Shown here: positions 1 through 8,554 of the stretch, one piece after another
Layout: every line of letters begins with the position of its first letter
How positions within the stretch are numbered: position 1 is the stretch's first letter
Source: an uncultured Corynebacterium sp.
Lineage (GTDB): Bacteria > Actinomycetota > Actinomycetes > Mycobacteriales > Mycobacteriaceae
Length of the DNA stretch: 25,999 bases
Assembly (NCBI GenBank): GCA_946223355.1
Contig: CAMIPB010000031.1
Coordinates: 1 to 25,999 of the forward strand
Direction of reading: 5' to 3'
Notes under the pieces: generated by a model
What the model saw: only the letters and a program-made list of their open reading frames with translations
The model's database searches: none
Told to the model about the DNA's origin: nothing
Translations under genes and position numbers: made by a program

Positions 1-30
1 ACACTCGACGAGAATCATCAACGAATCTCA

Positions 31-1116
31 CTAGTTATTGAAACGGAACTCCACGATGTCGCCATCTTGCATGACGTAGTCCTTGCCTTCCTGTCGGACC
101 TTGCCCTGATTACGAGCTTCGTTCATGGAGCCAGTGGCATCGAGATCGTCGAAAGAAACAATCTCGGCCTTAATGAAGCCACGCTCAAAATCTGTGTGGA
201 TAACACCAGCAGCCTGCGGAGCTGTAGCACCCTGCGGGATAGTCCAGGCGCGTGTCTCCTTAGGACCTGCAGTGAGGTAGGTCTGCAGACCCAACGTCGC
301 AAAGCCTGCCTTAGCCAGGGAGTGCAAACCAGGCTCGGTCTGGCCTACGGATTCTAAGAGCTCGGCCGCCTCTTCGTCGTCAAGCTCCAGCAACTCAGCT
401 TCGGTCTTAGCATCTAGGAAAACGCAGTCCGCAGGGGCAACGAGCGCACGCAGCTCGTCCTTCTTCGCGTCGTCGGTAAGCACTCCCTCGTCTGAGTTGA
501 AGACGTACAAGAAAGGCTTCGCGGTCATCAAGTGCAGTTCACGGAGCAAGGACAAATCAATCTCGCTGTTCTTGGACGCGCTGAACAAGGTTCGATCATC
601 TTCGAGAATCTCCTGCGCCTTTTTCACCTCAGAAACGGTGTCAGCGAGTTCCTTGTTCTTCTTCGCTTCCTTCTCGAGACGTGGCAGGGCTTTTTCTATG
701 GTCTGGATATCAGCGAGGATGAGCTCGGTGTTGATGACTGAGATATCGGCAGAAGGATCCACATTGCCGTCCACGTGGATGACGTTGTCATCGGAGAAGG
801 CGCGCACAACCTGGCAGATGGCATCCGCTTCACGAATATTAGCCAAGAAGGCGTTGCCCATACCTTCGCCTTCAGACGCACCTTTGACGATTCCCGCGAT
901 GTCCACGAAGGACACGGTTGCCGGAAGAATGCGCTCGGACGAGTAAATCTCCGACAAGCGGGCAAGACGAGGATCCGGCAGTTCCACCAAGCCCACGTTG
1001 GGCTCAATGGTGGCGAATGGGTAGTTCGCCGCCAAGACATCGTTGCGGGTAAGGGCATTAAACAGTGTGGACTTGCCAACGTTAGGCAAGCCGACGATTC
1101 CTAGTGTAAGACTCAC
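31..1116 (-). CDS. ychF: Redox-regulated ATPase YchF (OLA1/Obg family)
   Basis: YchF is a ribosome-associated P-loop NTPase of the Obg family that prefers ATP and is linked to translation and oxidative-stress responses. The Walker A motif GLPNVGKST lies at residues 9-17. The switch region reads VDIAGIVKGASEGEGMGN, and the G4 position is NSDE (N-x-x-E) in place of NKxD, which fits ATP use. The C-terminal TGS domain is complete (GATAPQAAGVIHTDFERGF to the final EFRFNN). The reading frame continues upstream to 1236, but the first 40 codons do not look like YchF. The GTG at 1114-1116 gives 361 aa, the usual family length, with AGGATGGG about 8 nt upstream. It is divergent from the permease gene starting at 1227. 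Identification is firm; only the start was chosen. Confidence 0.96.
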   Translation of the reverse strand: MSLTLGIVGLPNVGKSTLFNALTRNDVLAANYPFATIEPNVGLVELPDPRLARLSEIYSSERILPATVSFVDIAGIVKGASEGEGMGNAFLANIREADAICQVVRAFSDDNVIHVDGNVDPSADISVINTELILADIQTIEKALPRLEKEAKKNKELADTVSEVKKAQEILEDDRTLFSASKNSEIDLSLLRELHLMTAKPFLYVFNSDEGVLTDDAKKDELRALVAPADCVFLDAKTEAELLELDDEEAAELLESVGQTEPGLHSLAKAGFATLGLQTYLTAGPKETRAWTIPQGATAPQAAGVIHTDFERGFIKAEIVSFDDLDATGSMNEARNQGKVRQEGKDYVMQDGDIVEFRFNN

Positions 1117-1226
1117 AAGCGCCCATCCTATCGCACCTTGGAATTTGTATTGTGTTGGCGGTGTGTTGGCGGGGTCTTGGCAGTCGGTGTCCCCACCCGC
1201 GAGTGCGATCAGGCAATATATGAGGG

Positions 1227-2969
1227 GTGAGTACAAAGCGTGAATCTCGAAATCCTAGGAAGGGCACAGCCAGTGTCCCGCCTAGTCTTGGCGACCCAGC
1301 ACATTCTGCTGATTCTGCCGTACTTGACGCGATTTCCCCCACCCCACCTGGTGATCAAGTAGACCGCTCGGTGGTCATTGGCACCTCGGTCAAGCAGTTT
1401 TCGCTCTGGTCACTTCGCCTACTCATCATTGCGGGGTTCCTCTATGCCTTTGGACTGGCAGTTGGCAAATTCTGGCAGGGTGTTTTACCCGTTGTTTTGG
1501 CAATTATGGCGTGCACTGTCCTGGCACCATTGACGTCATGGATGCGCCGCCACCATGTGCCAGGCGCACTTGCTGCCATTAGCTCAATACTTTTGTTCTT
1601 CGGCGTACTCGGTGGCCTGATTGGTTATATTGCCCCCAATTTTGCCCGCCAATCCCAAACTCTATATCTCCAAACAATTGAAGGAATCCAGCGCCTTCAG
1701 CTGTGGTCCCTTGGACCTCCCCTTGAGTTGGATCAGGAGCAACTAGCAACTGGCGTTGACGAAGTGGCACGGTGGCTTCAGGCCCGGGCTGGAACGATTG
1801 CGGGCAGCATCTTTTCCGGCCTAGGAACCATTACGTCCATGCTGGTCACTGCTTTGGTCGTTTTGGTACTGATGTTTTTCTTCCTCAAAGATGGCCATAA
1901 ATTCCTGCCTTGGCTGCGCCAAGCAACAGGCCGTCGCACGGGTTGGCACCTCACCGAGGTGTTAACCCGCGCTTGGAACACGCTCGGTGGTTTTCTGCGA
2001 GCACAAGCACTGGTGTCCTTTATTGATGCGGTGTTTATTGGACTCGGTCTCGCGCTCATCGGCATTCCTTTGTCCATGGCTTTGGCGGTTATCACGTTTA
2101 TAGCCGGGTTCATCCCGTTTGTCGGTGCCATCGTAGCGGGAGCCCTGGCAGTAACTATCGCGTTGGTTTCTGCAGGAATTGGCCCTGCGCTGCTCACCTT
2201 GCTGCTTGTGGTTCTTGTACAGCAGCTCGAAGGCAATGTGTTGAGCCCATGGCTCCAATCCAAAGCTATGAATCTCCACCCGGTCATGGTGTTGATTTCG
2301 GTTACTGTCGGTGGCGCACTTTTCGAACTCGTAGGCGCCTTCCTCGCTGTACCAACGGTGGCCACTATCGCCGTGGTTTACCGCTATTCCAAGGAAATGA
2401 TGATGCTGCAATCGGGCGAAAAGCAAGCAGCGGATATCGAGTTTGTCACTGTCGCCGGTACTTTGGCTGGACGTCTTAGCGAGCAAGAAGGCCGGGCGCT
2501 CCGTGCACGGTGGCGCTACGCCGAAGACGCGGCCGAAGATTTCTACACTGCACAAGCCAGTTCTGAGGCAGTAAATCCCGGGGATGCCTTAATTGAGCGC
2601 GGCACCGAATCGAAGTCCCAGAAGGAAGAAATGGCCAAGCCAGCAGATTCCCCACGCCCTGCGGAATCTACGCCAGCCGAACCAACCGGATCATCTGAAC
2701 CAGGCACGTCTTTAGAGAAAAAACAATCCTCAAAGGACACAGAGGGTAAAGGGGCTTTGCGGACGAAAGCAGGACAAGCGCGTAAAGAGCTCTCTAACCT
2801 CGCCCATAAATACGGCAGAAAGGTACCGGCTCTCTTACGCAGAGAAGACGCTCGAGACGCCGATCCTCTCGAAAAGCTCATAGACCTAGATTCTGATCCC
2901 TCCTTTTATTCATCCTCAAGACCACCGAGAAAAAAGAAGTCCTTCCTGGAACGATTGTTCGGCAACTAG
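1227..2969 (+). CDS. AI-2E family (UPF0118/PerM) membrane permease
   Basis: Integral membrane protein of the AI-2E transporter family (PF01594), whose substrates are mostly unknown. Hydrophobic segments lie at about residues 58-80, 85-102, 112-135, 195-220, 262-283, 285-312, 315-332 and 353-385. The family signatures IPFVGAIVAG (296-305) and QQLEGNVLSPWLQSKAMNLHP (332-352) are present. Residues from about 400 to 580 form a long hydrophilic tail rich in P, S, E and K, ending in a basic stretch near FLERLFGN. This tail is longer than in typical family members and probably cytoplasmic. The start is GTG. The AT-rich CAATAT about 7 nt upstream could be a -10 box of a leaderless mRNA, and AGGGG touching the start is too close to act as a ribosome site. 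The substrate cannot be told from sequence. Confidence 0.88.
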   Translation: MSTKRESRNPRKGTASVPPSLGDPAHSADSAVLDAISPTPPGDQVDRSVVIGTSVKQFSLWSLRLLIIAGFLYAFGLAVGKFWQGVLPVVLAIMACTVLAPLTSWMRRHHVPGALAAISSILLFFGVLGGLIGYIAPNFARQSQTLYLQTIEGIQRLQLWSLGPPLELDQEQLATGVDEVARWLQARAGTIAGSIFSGLGTITSMLVTALVVLVLMFFFLKDGHKFLPWLRQATGRRTGWHLTEVLTRAWNTLGGFLRAQALVSFIDAVFIGLGLALIGIPLSMALAVITFIAGFIPFVGAIVAGALAVTIALVSAGIGPALLTLLLVVLVQQLEGNVLSPWLQSKAMNLHPVMVLISVTVGGALFELVGAFLAVPTVATIAVVYRYSKEMMMLQSGEKQAADIEFVTVAGTLAGRLSEQEGRALRARWRYAEDAAEDFYTAQASSEAVNPGDALIERGTESKSQKEEMAKPADSPRPAESTPAEPTGSSEPGTSLEKKQSSKDTEGKGALRTKAGQARKELSNLAHKYGRKVPALLRREDARDADPLEKLIDLDSDPSFYSSSRPPRKKKSFLERLFGN

Positions 2970-3016
2970 GCGCTTCATAGCCCCGCAATGTCTTGGCCAT
3001 GTGGCACGGTTGGTGC

Positions 3017-4141
3017 ATGGACATTTCATTGTGGCCGCTGCTCATCGGTTTGATGCTTGGCATTGCACTAGGTTGGCTAGCGCGAGGGGCACGGCAAACG
3101 GCAAGCACCAGGGAACGGCAACGAGAGGTCACTCCAACGCTGGGCGATAGCGACAAGCAGCGCGCATTGGAGCAAAACCTAAGCGATAACTTTGCACGTA
3201 ACATCGCCCACAAAGTGGAACCTCTTGAAAAAGCACTGGATCGTCTGGGCTACCAGCTGCAAGAACTGGAGGCAGACCGAGCCACCGCTTTTTCTTCACT
3301 CAGCAGCCAAGTCCAAGCAATGTCGCGAACGTCGACCCGTTTGTCCGATAGAACGGAGCAACTCGTATCGGCCCTACGCAGCCCGAACGTCCGCGGCAGG
3401 TGGGGTGAGATTCAACTCGAGCGGGTTGTAGAACTCGGTGGAATGGTCAAGCATTGCGACTTTAATCCGCAGGTGACCGGCTACATTGGAGCTAAACAAG
3501 TACGTCCAGACATGGTGATTAATCTCGCCGGCGGCCGTCACATCATCGTCGATGCAAAGGTTCCTTTCAGCAGCTATCTAGATGCATTGGAATCACCAGA
3601 CCCGGAAGAACATGCGGCGTTGTTACGTAGGCATGCGCACTTGTTACGTAACCATGTGTCTTCGTTGGCATCAAAGCAATACATTGAGGCATTCCAGCCC
3701 ACACCAGAATTCGTCGTTTTATTTGTCCCAGCAGATCCGTTTTTGGATGCTGCGCTAAGCGTGGACCCTGAATTGCTGGATTTCGCTTTCGAAAAAGGCG
3801 TAGTGATTGCCACTCCATCGTCACTCTTTGCACTTTTGCGCACGGTGGCTTTGGGCTGGAACCAGGAGGACTTATCTGACAAAGCTCGAGAGGTCCAGCG
3901 CTTAGGACGCGAGCTCTTCTCCCGCCTCAACACCATGGGAGAGCACTACAACAAAGTAGGACAACACTTGGACCGGGCCGTCGAAGCATTTAACCAGACA
4001 CTATCTTCAATGGACTCCAGAGTCATGGTAACTGCACGAAAGCTCAAGGAACTGGACATTCCGATTAGGGAGAAAGACTCCCCAACGGAGCTCAAGTTAG
4101 TGTCTAACTCCTCACGCTTTAGGCACGCGGAAGGTGAATAA
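3017..4141 (+). CDS. rmuC: DNA recombination protein RmuC
   Basis: RmuC-family protein (PF02646), a membrane-anchored, nuclease-like protein thought to limit rearrangements at inverted repeats. It begins with one membrane anchor (LWPLLIGLMLGIALGWLA), followed by a helical, probably coiled-coil region (about residues 45-110). The RmuC core then starts at the hallmark VRGRWGEIQLERVVELGGM, with IIVDAKVPFSSYLDA and FVPADPFLDAAL further on. The frame opens at a TTG at 2993 and has ATGs at 2999 and 3017. I chose 3017 because MDISLW leads straight into the anchor, but no upstream ribosome site is clear for any of the three. It follows the permease gene on the same strand by under 50 nt and may be co-transcribed. 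Confidence 0.9.
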   Translation: MDISLWPLLIGLMLGIALGWLARGARQTASTRERQREVTPTLGDSDKQRALEQNLSDNFARNIAHKVEPLEKALDRLGYQLQELEADRATAFSSLSSQVQAMSRTSTRLSDRTEQLVSALRSPNVRGRWGEIQLERVVELGGMVKHCDFNPQVTGYIGAKQVRPDMVINLAGGRHIIVDAKVPFSSYLDALESPDPEEHAALLRRHAHLLRNHVSSLASKQYIEAFQPTPEFVVLFVPADPFLDAALSVDPELLDFAFEKGVVIATPSSLFALLRTVALGWNQEDLSDKAREVQRLGRELFSRLNTMGEHYNKVGQHLDRAVEAFNQTLSSMDSRVMVTARKLKELDIPIREKDSPTELKLVSNSSRFRHAEGE

Positions 4142-4166
4142 ATCGATTTTCAACAACCAAACACGA

Positions 4167-4172
4167 TAGACT
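4167..4172 (+). promoter_or_regulatory. -10 box (TAGACT) of a leaderless mRNA
   Basis: TAGACT ends 8 nt before the GTG start at 4181 and no Shine-Dalgarno-like sequence lies between. This spacing puts the transcript start at or next to the start codon. TAGACT also occurs upstream of xseA, glyA and uppS in this window. Confidence 0.6.
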
Positions 4173-4180
4173 TTCACCTC

Positions 4181-4864
4181 GTGTCCTACGCTACGTCGCC
4201 TGCAACAAACCAAAGCCCACAGAATTCAACTCTGATGGGCCTACCAACGTGGTCAAGCATCGCTATTGTGTGCGCTGCGCTCATCACGGGAGCTTTGCTG
4301 AGCGTGATGAATCAAAACCTAGGACTGCCTTTTCTACTGTGCTTTGCCGTGGCTGGAATCTCAGTCGCTTTGATGACTGAGGTGCGAGGTCTGTTTATAA
4401 CGGTGGCTGCACTTCCTGTTTTGTTTGCACTTGGTGCCATTGGCACGTCGTATTGGATCACGAGGCTCTTAGCAGCTGACGGAGCCCCAGCGTTCAATAA
4501 AACAACGCTGGTCACTGCGGTTTACCCGCTGGTAGAGTTCTTCCCTTGGCTTTTGGGCGTTACCCTTTCTGCAATCATCATCGGTTATATCCGATTTTCT
4601 CTGTTTAAGAGGAATACAGCTAAGCACCAAAAGCAATTTGTGGCTAATCGTCGTGAGATTGCTGAGGCTGACCGTCGTAACCGTGAAAACGTCGCCAAGG
4701 CCCGCAGCCGTACATTCGTAGGTTCTGCCCAAGCTAAAGAAAAAGAGCGTGACCGCGTCCGACGTCGGTTAAAACCTCAAGAAACTCGAGCTAATGAGGG
4801 GAACAAGTCGGAGCAATCACGCTCTTTGGATGACAATATTTACGGCGAAAACACCGATTACTGA
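4181..4864 (+). CDS. DUF6542-type four-helix membrane protein
   Basis: Actinobacterial membrane protein of unknown function. Four hydrophobic segments lie at about residues 25-44, 48-66, 68-92 and 116-141, followed by a strongly basic, hydrophilic tail (about 142-227, rich in K, R and E) that should be cytoplasmic. This architecture and the position beside ispH match the DUF6542 proteins encoded near lytB2/ispH in mycobacteria (assignment from memory). The GTG start was chosen because TAGACT sits 8 nt upstream as a -10 box. The gene converges on ispH, and the two stop codons overlap by 7 bp (4858-4864), so transcription of either gene runs into the other. Confidence 0.75.
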   Translation: MSYATSPATNQSPQNSTLMGLPTWSSIAIVCAALITGALLSVMNQNLGLPFLLCFAVAGISVALMTEVRGLFITVAALPVLFALGAIGTSYWITRLLAADGAPAFNKTTLVTAVYPLVEFFPWLLGVTLSAIIIGYIRFSLFKRNTAKHQKQFVANRREIAEADRRNRENVAKARSRTFVGSAQAKEKERDRVRRRLKPQETRANEGNKSEQSRSLDDNIYGENTDY

Positions 4865-5811
4865 CGCGCTTGGCGCAACTCTCGTGGGAGCTGGAATTGG
4901 ATAGTCTCCGTTGTTGTCGTGACTTGCTCGACGTCGTTCCAGCCACGCTCATCGAGATACTCTAGTACTTCTCGTACCAGAAGCTCAGGGACGGAAGCAC
5001 CACAGGTCACGCCAACTGTGGTTACGCCGTCAAGCCAAGATTCTTCAATCTCGCGTGCAAAGTCGATGAGATACGAAGCCTTAGATCCTGCCTCCAACGC
5101 CACTTCTACGAGTCGCTTTGAGTTTGAAGAGTTCTGGGAGCCAACCACAATCATCAGGTCACACTTCGGCGCAATTGCCTTAACGGATTCCTGACGGTTC
5201 TGCGTTGCGTAGCAGATATCGTCACTAGGTGGATTTTCCAGGTGAGGGAAACGCTCACGCAATTTGTTGACAACCTCAACTGTCTCATCCACTGACAAAG
5301 TGGTTTGAGAAAGCCACACGAGCTTCTCGTTCTGAAGCCAATCTGGAAGGGCCTTAACGCCTTCGAAACCGTCAACGAGGTGAGTGATCTCTGGCGCTTC
5401 TCCCGCAGTACCTTCCACCTCTTCGTGGCCTTCATGACCTACGAGCAAAATGTGGTAGCCATCGCGTGCAAAACGCTGAACCTCTTTGTGCACTTTGGTT
5501 ACCAATGGGCACGTTGCGTCCAAAGTGAGCTGCTTACGACCTTCAGCCTCCGCACGTACTGCTGGCGAGATTCCATGTGCGGAAAAAACCAGGTGTGCAC
5601 CTTCTGGAGCTTCCGACGCTTCTTCAACAAAGACGACGCCGCGCTTTGCCAAAGATTCCACGACAAAACGGTTGTGAACGATCTCTTTACGCACGTAGAT
5701 TGGTGCACCGTACTTTTCCAAGGCCTGCTCTACGGTTTCTACAGCGCGGTCTACGCCTGCACAGTAACCGCGCGGAGCAGCCAGTAATACTTTCTTGCCA
5801 GCTTCAGTCAT
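4858..5811 (-). CDS. ispH: 4-hydroxy-3-methylbut-2-enyl diphosphate reductase (IspH/LytB)
   Basis: IspH carries out the last step of the MEP isoprenoid pathway, reducing HMBPP to IPP and DMAPP with a [4Fe-4S] cluster. All three cluster cysteines are visible: C17 (PRGYCAGV), C101 (DATCPLV) and C200 (DICYATQNRQ). The substrate-binding motifs EIVHN, GHEEVEGT and GASVPE are present too. The length of 317 aa is normal. The ATG at 5811 is preceded by GGTGGC and by TAGTCT 6 nt upstream, so the mRNA may be leaderless or nearly so. It makes the building blocks for the prenyltransferase at 21989-22759. Confidence 0.97.
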   Translation of the reverse strand: MTEAGKKVLLAAPRGYCAGVDRAVETVEQALEKYGAPIYVRKEIVHNRFVVESLAKRGVVFVEEASEAPEGAHLVFSAHGISPAVRAEAEGRKQLTLDATCPLVTKVHKEVQRFARDGYHILLVGHEGHEEVEGTAGEAPEITHLVDGFEGVKALPDWLQNEKLVWLSQTTLSVDETVEVVNKLRERFPHLENPPSDDICYATQNRQESVKAIAPKCDLMIVVGSQNSSNSKRLVEVALEAGSKASYLIDFAREIEESWLDGVTTVGVTCGASVPELLVREVLEYLDERGWNDVEQVTTTTETIQFQLPRELRQARQ

Positions 5812-5817
5812 GCCACC

Positions 5818-5823
5818 AGACTA
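5818..5823 (-). promoter_or_regulatory. Putative ispH -10 box (TAGTCT)
   Basis: On the minus strand TAGTCT fits TAnnnT and ends 6 nt before the ispH ATG. GGTGGC in between could still act as a weak ribosome site. Confidence 0.4.
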
Positions 5824-5916
5824 GCTAATCTTTGCCAAAAACCATAGGCCACCGCTGCCCTGCTTCATCTTTGAGCGCTTGCACTGCTCCCAGCGAGGAC
5901 TATGCGCTGTGTGAGT

Positions 5917-5922
5917 TAGACT
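5917..5922 (+). promoter_or_regulatory. Putative xseAB promoter -10 box (TAGACT)
   Basis: TAGACT lies 36 nt before the xseA GTG start and is followed by a short leader containing the Shine-Dalgarno GAGGAGG (5945-5951). No convincing -35 hexamer is visible. Confidence 0.5.
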
Positions 5923-5958
5923 GAAATGACTTGTTGTAAACCTTGAGGAGGCGCACCT

Positions 5959-7200
5959 GTGACCGGTCCGGCAAACACGGCTGACACTGCATTCCCAGTG
6001 AGTGAAGTCAATGCCAAGATCAAGGGCTGGATTCAGCGCATGGGGATGATCTGGGTGGAAGGTCAACTAACTCAGGTCAACGTTAAACCGAGTTGGAAGT
6101 TGAGCTATCTCACGTTGCGTGATGTGCAGCAAGAAAAATCTATCCAACTGACCTGCCCCACACATCTTATTTCTAACGCACCTACGCCGCTGAAAGACGG
6201 TGACCGAGTAGTCGTCTTAGGCAAACCTGCGTTTTACGAGGGCCGCGGTTCTTTGTCCCTATGGACTACCGAAATTCGCCACGTGGGAATTGGTGAACTC
6301 CTCGCACGCATCGAAATGTTGCGCAAGCAACTGGCATCAGAAGGGCTTTTTGATGTCACCCGAAAACAGCCACTCCCTTTCCTGCCTAAGAGAGTGGGGC
6401 TAATCACAGGACGTGGTTCTGCTGCAGAGCGTGACGTTCTTACGGTGGCACACGATCGCTGGCCGGAGGTTCAGTTCGAAGTCATCAACACTGCCGTTCA
6501 GGGAGCCAATGCAGTACCAGAGGTTATTGCTGCTCTCAAAGAACTAGATAATCACAAAGACGTGGATGTCATCATCATCGCCCGTGGCGGTGGCTCAGAG
6601 GAAGACCTCCTGCCCTTTTCTTCTGAAGATCTAGCGCGCGCAGTTTCTGCAGCGAACACTCCCGTTGTATCCGCCATTGGCCATGCTCCAGATACACCAA
6701 TTCTGGATTTCGTGGCTGATCTCCAAGCAGCTACTCCAACCGACGCTGCGAAACGCGTGGTACCGGATGTAGAACAGGAACGCGTTCGCCTATCTGAGGC
6801 TCGCTCACGCATGGCTGCGGCGCTACGTGGTTGGGTTCACCGGGAACAAACGGGAATCCGTGATATTCGTTCACGCCCAGTTTTGGCGGATCCTCTAACC
6901 CCCATTAAACGGCGCGCGGAAGAACTTGAGCGAAGTATCGCGTCAATCCGGCGCTCGATTCAGTACGTCGTAGATACCGAGACGCGCCATATCAGTGCTT
7001 TGCGTTCTCAAGTCCAGGCGCTGGGGCCTTCTGCCACCTTGGCCCGGGGTTACGCGGTAGTCCAAGTAGTGCCACGGGATGGAACCGAGCCTGAAGTAGT
7101 AACTTCCTATGCCCAGGCACCACCCGGCAGTCAACTCCGGATCCGTGTGGCAGATGGCTCCATCACCGCCGCAGGCATGGCAAACAAACCGGCAGATTAA
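5959..7200 (+). CDS. xseA: Exodeoxyribonuclease VII large subunit
   Basis: Large, catalytic subunit of ExoVII, which degrades single-stranded DNA from both ends into oligonucleotides. An N-terminal OB-fold (about residues 10-110) is followed by the catalytic domain: RVGLITGRGSAAERDVL, then ARGGGSEEDLLPFSSEDLAR and DFVADLQAATPTDAA. The C-terminal part (about 270-370) is helical and ends in the usual LARGYAVV segment. The GTG start has an excellent GAGGAGG 7 nt upstream. Residue 243 is Ala in the motif GHAPD, where the family normally has Glu (GHExD). xseB follows after 11 nt, so the two subunits are co-expressed. Confidence 0.96.
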   Translation: MTGPANTADTAFPVSEVNAKIKGWIQRMGMIWVEGQLTQVNVKPSWKLSYLTLRDVQQEKSIQLTCPTHLISNAPTPLKDGDRVVVLGKPAFYEGRGSLSLWTTEIRHVGIGELLARIEMLRKQLASEGLFDVTRKQPLPFLPKRVGLITGRGSAAERDVLTVAHDRWPEVQFEVINTAVQGANAVPEVIAALKELDNHKDVDVIIIARGGGSEEDLLPFSSEDLARAVSAANTPVVSAIGHAPDTPILDFVADLQAATPTDAAKRVVPDVEQERVRLSEARSRMAAALRGWVHREQTGIRDIRSRPVLADPLTPIKRRAEELERSIASIRRSIQYVVDTETRHISALRSQVQALGPSATLARGYAVVQVVPRDGTEPEVVTSYAQAPPGSQLRIRVADGSITAAGMANKPAD

Positions 7201-7211
7201 GCGAGAAGACA

Positions 7212-7514
7212 ATGAATGAAACAGTGAGTGAGACAATGAGCACAACACAAACAGACACCTTCGGTCACGGCAATGTAAATGAATCCGCGTTCACGCCCCC
7301 GGAAGAATTAGGCTACGAGCAAGCACGCGACGAATTAATTGAAACGGTCCGTATCCTCGAGCTTGGCCAAATGAGCCTGGATGAGTCACTGCGGTACTGG
7401 GAGCGTGGCGAGGCGCTAGCCAGGCGCTGCGAAGAGCTTCTCGACGGCGCGTCGAAGCGCGTCGAAAATGCGCTAGGCACTGCCCAAGAAGACGACACTG
7501 CGGAAGGAAACTAG
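7212..7514 (+). CDS. xseB: Exodeoxyribonuclease VII small subunit
   Basis: Small subunit that binds the XseA C-terminal helices. The family core is clear at about residues 35-95: YEQARDELIETVRILE, then GQMSLDESLRYWERGEAL, then the LLDGASKRVE helix. The N-terminal 30 residues are poorly conserved and polar, so translation could instead begin at the in-frame ATG at 7236-7238. Neither ATG has a strong ribosome site. The gene follows xseA by 11 nt and precedes a small unknown gene by 5 nt, which suggests one transcription unit. Confidence 0.92.
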   Translation: MNETVSETMSTTQTDTFGHGNVNESAFTPPEELGYEQARDELIETVRILELGQMSLDESLRYWERGEALARRCEELLDGASKRVENALGTAQEDDTAEGN

Positions 7515-7519
7515 TTTCT

Positions 7520-7843
7520 ATGCAACTACGTGGCTACAACGACAGAGTGGATTTCGTTGCCCGCTCCGGCGCGGCAGGAGCCATATGTTTTGGAGATCCG
7601 CGCAGCCTTGTCGAGGAATTCTTTGGTTCAGCGCACCGCGAAACTACTGAGCCTGGAGCTTCAACTGGCTTGGTAACAACGCTCTATTACTACAACGATG
7701 CACTCGAAATAGTTCTCGGTGACGCGGGAGTCGAGTCCATCACCATGCACCCGGGCAAGATGAAAGAAAAAGTTCAGTTGTTTAAAGGGGCAGAAAAAAT
7801 CGACAATGATTCAGAAGATTCGGTGACTTTCCTACCTGCTTAA
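7520..7843 (+). CDS. Small hypothetical protein downstream of xseB
   Basis: A 107-aa soluble protein I do not recognise. It has no signal peptide, no membrane segment and no familiar motif. It alternates short beta-like stretches (TTLYYYNDALEIVLG, ESITMHPGK) with acidic loops, compatible with a small beta-rich domain. It starts 5 nt after xseB, so it is probably the third gene of the xseAB transcript. Its stop overlaps the stop of the convergent DUF4245 gene by 4 bp. The tight spacing, a frame open to the overlap and ordinary codon use support a real gene. Confidence 0.7.
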   Translation: MQLRGYNDRVDFVARSGAAGAICFGDPRSLVEEFFGSAHRETTEPGASTGLVTTLYYYNDALEIVLGDAGVESITMHPGKMKEKVQLFKGAEKIDNDSEDSVTFLPA

Positions 7844-8427
7844 CTCGCAGGGGTTGCTTCAGTCGGGAGAGGTCGGGCTTCTGATAGGGCTGTAATTATT
7901 TTCTTTGTGTCATCTTCGCTGGCTGTTCCGCTAACCAGAACTCTGATATCGCCGAGGTCGGCTGCCCAGAAGTCTTTCACGTCTTTAGACTGCCCCGAGA
8001 AAAACTCCATCTCCGTATTCGCAACGGGGACTTTCGGTCCTGGTTCACGGTAGTGCGAATCAAAACCACTGACTGCTTTGTCGTATTCCAACGATGTTTG
8101 AGCAACGTGGATGAACGTGTCACTGTTCGTCACCCAACCGATAACAGCAGCAGGGCTTCCCCCAAGGTTTGAGCGCCGTGCCATATTTGACATCCACCCT
8201 TCGGGCTCTTGTGGCATACGCAGAGGCGTAGAAGTGCTCCTTGCCTCTAGCTCGAGGAAGGACCGTGCATCGACGCGCTTGATAGCGGGATTATCCTTGA
8301 CCTCCGGGTTGATGGTGCACAAGCCGGTAACGCCTACGACCGCGAACATCATTATGAGAATGACACCCAGGGAGAGCAACATATCCATTCCACCCTGGAA
8401 AATTCTTGGTTTTTCTTCCTTAGCCAC
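7840..8427 (-). CDS. DUF4245 family single-pass membrane protein
   Basis: Actinobacterial DUF4245 protein of unknown function. A short cytoplasmic N-terminus is followed by one membrane helix (LLSLGVILIMMFAVVGVTG) and an extracytoplasmic domain of about 150 residues containing PEGWMSNMAR and VIGWVTNSDTFIHVAQTS. The frame stays open to an ATG at 8484, but that start would lie in the glpX promoter region. The GTG at 8427 gives 195 aa and sits 7 nt from a CATACT -10-like box. The gene is divergent from glpX, an arrangement also found in mycobacteria (Rv1099c/Rv1100). Confidence 0.85.
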   Translation of the reverse strand: MAKEEKPRIFQGGMDMLLSLGVILIMMFAVVGVTGLCTINPEVKDNPAIKRVDARSFLELEARSTSTPLRMPQEPEGWMSNMARRSNLGGSPAAVIGWVTNSDTFIHVAQTSLEYDKAVSGFDSHYREPGPKVPVANTEMEFFSGQSKDVKDFWAADLGDIRVLVSGTASEDDTKKIITALSEARPLPTEATPAS

Positions 8428-8434
8428 GGACTTA

Positions 8435-8440
8435 AGTATG
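8435..8440 (-). promoter_or_regulatory. Putative -10 box (CATACT) of the DUF4245 gene
   Basis: CATACT on the minus strand ends 7 nt before the GTG at 8427. It matches the actinobacterial TAnnnT pattern except at the first base. Confidence 0.35.
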
Positions 8441-8554
8441 TCACGCGCACACCAGTCCCCGCGTTCGGGGGCGCTAAACCTCATGTGGTTCTATATAAAG
8501 TGGAACAATAGTAGGTAATTAATCGCCCTTTTGAAAGTGGAGGACTTCTCACCC

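Noticed and set aside
1117..1236. N-terminal extension of YchF by 40 codons
   Set aside because: The extra residues do not resemble the family, and the GTG at 1116 gives the standard start just ahead of the G1 motif with a ribosome site.
1962..2555. Long minus-strand frames inside the permease gene
   Set aside because: They are antisense shadows of a clear membrane protein gene, with unnatural composition and no ribosome site.
3620..3661. 21-bp tandem repeat in rmuC (LLRRHAH/LLRNHVS)
   Set aside because: Only about 15 of 21 bases match, and a helical stretch with repeating Leu, Arg and His is normal at this place in RmuC proteins.
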